NCBI GenBank assembly: GCA_020347545.1 | Contig: CP070731.1 | Span: 2,187,318 to 2,201,174, forward strand | Direction: 5' to 3' | DNA from: Flavobacteriaceae bacterium | GTDB taxonomy: Bacteria; Bacteroidota; Bacteroidia; Flavobacteriales; Flavobacteriaceae | DNA length: 13,857 nt | In this document: one piece after another, positions 13,185-13,857 of the stretch | How the letters are laid out: each line of letters opens with the position of its first letter | How positions within the stretch are numbered: the stretch's first letter is position 1 | Position numbers and translations under genes: made by a program | Notes under the pieces: generated by a model | What the model was told of the DNA's origin: nothing | Database searches by the model: none | The model's input: the letters and a program-made list of their open reading frames with translations, nothing else

Positions 13185-13857
13185 ATGCAACAAATTATTT
13201 CATTCCTTTACAAGAATAAATTATTTATACTTTTTTTGTTGCTTGAGGTTCTAGCGATCACTTTTACCATCCAAAGTCATTCTTTTCACAAAAGTAAATT
13301 TGTCAACTCAGCCAACTTTCTGTCGGGTGGGATTTACAATAAGATTAATAATTTCAAGGAATTTTTATTGTTGAAAAAAGAAAATGAAAGGCTTAATGAG
13401 GAAAATGTTTATTTAAAGAACCTTTTGAATCTTCAGGAGAAAGAAATTATTCAACATGATCTGACCGTAATTGATTCCCTTGAATACAAACGGAAATACA
13501 GTTATACCGGGGCCAAGGTTATCAATAACAACTTTAGAAAAAACAATAACTACCTTACCATAGACAAAGGATCAAACCAGGGAATCAGTTCGGATCTTGG
13601 AGTAATTAACAGCAAAGGAATAATCGGTATAACAAAAAGTATTTCAGGGAATTACGCCACTGTGCTTTCAATTTTGAATGTGAATTCGCGAATCAATGCA
13701 AAACTATTAAACAGTGATCATTACGGAAGTTTAAGCTGGGATAACAATGATTACAACGTGGTTCAATTGCTGGACCTTCCTATCCAGGCGGCAATTTACA
13801 AGGGAGACACTGTGGTTACAGGAGGAAAATCAACTATATTTCCTGAAGGTATACCAA
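13185..13857 (+). CDS. mreC: rod-shape-determining protein MreC, 3' end cut by window edge
   Basis: The visible 224 residues match the MreC layout: a short cytoplasmic start (MQQIISFLYKNK), one membrane helix (about 12-29), a coiled-coil stretch rich in Leu, Lys and Glu (about 55-90), and then the start of the periplasmic beta domain (about 105 onward). That domain includes ATVINNN-like KVINNNF, YLTIDKGSNQGI at 123-134 and GIIGITKSISGNYATVLSI at 145-163. MreC links MreB to the periplasmic wall-synthesis machinery and dimerises through its coiled coil. The gene runs off the right edge, so the end of the domain is not seen. The 18-base gap after mreB indicates cotranscription. Confidence 0.95.
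   Translation, partial: MQQIISFLYKNKLFILFLLLEVLAITFTIQSHSFHKSKFVNSANFLSGGIYNKINNFKEFLLLKKENERLNEENVYLKNLLNLQEKEIIQHDLTVIDSLEYKRKYSYTGAKVINNNFRKNNNYLTIDKGSNQGISSDLGVINSKGIIGITKSISGNYATVLSILNVNSRINAKLLNSDHYGSLSWDNNDYNVVQLLDLPIQAAIYKGDTVVTGGKSTIFPEGIP

Noticed and set aside
1..13857. Search for tRNA, rRNA, CRISPR arrays, insertion sequences, prophage or attachment sites
   Set aside because: No transposase, integrase, regularly spaced repeats, cloverleaf-like stretch or long terminal inverted repeats were found by eye on either strand.

Overview
The window looks like a chromosomal segment from a member of the family Flavobacteriaceae (phylum Bacteroidota). Three things point there. Several genes belong to Bacteroidota- or Flavobacteriia-restricted families (DUF6452, DUF6048, exosortase XrtF and its partner). 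The promoters match the Bacteroidota pattern TTG-N19-TAnnTTTG, where TAnnTTTG is the -7 box, rather than the E. coli sigma-70 pattern. The sequence is AT-rich, with few Shine-Dalgarno motifs. I see no insertion sequence, prophage, CRISPR array, tRNA or rRNA, so this is mostly conserved core genome.

Left part (1-3998). A 5'-partial dinB (DNA polymerase IV) reads leftward off the edge. Diverging from it is a tight rightward cluster: rlmD (23S rRNA methyltransferase), a DUF6452 lipoprotein, a DUF6048 outer-membrane-type protein, a 56-residue two-helix protein resembling the membrane part of GldL, a small membrane-protein gene that appears frameshifted, and a SUI1/YciH-type translation factor. 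Gaps are a few bases or are overlaps, so the cluster is probably one transcript joining ribosome-related and envelope functions.

Centre (4000-7000). A nucleoside phosphorylase, a very small lipoprotein with its own terminator, and pyrG (CTP synthase) with a textbook promoter and a strong, probably bidirectional terminator.

Right-centre (6979-10265). Leftward genes: a heavy-metal-binding-domain lipoprotein, a possible 24-residue membrane peptide, and the exosortase pair XrtF and XrtF-associated protein. Next are a rightward GAF protein related to free methionine-R-sulfoxide reductase and a leftward MFS transporter; their 3' ends overlap by 29 bases.

Right end (10380-13857). purH (last two steps of IMP synthesis) with a promoter of the same architecture as that of pyrG, then a long terminator hairpin, then the cell-shape genes mreB and mreC, the latter cut by the window edge.

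No clear new multi-gene system is visible. The points most worth following up are the GldL-like miniprotein with its frameshifted neighbour, the orphan XrtF pair with no visible substrate, the 24-residue peptide, and a 17-base repeat placed next to two identical -7 boxes.
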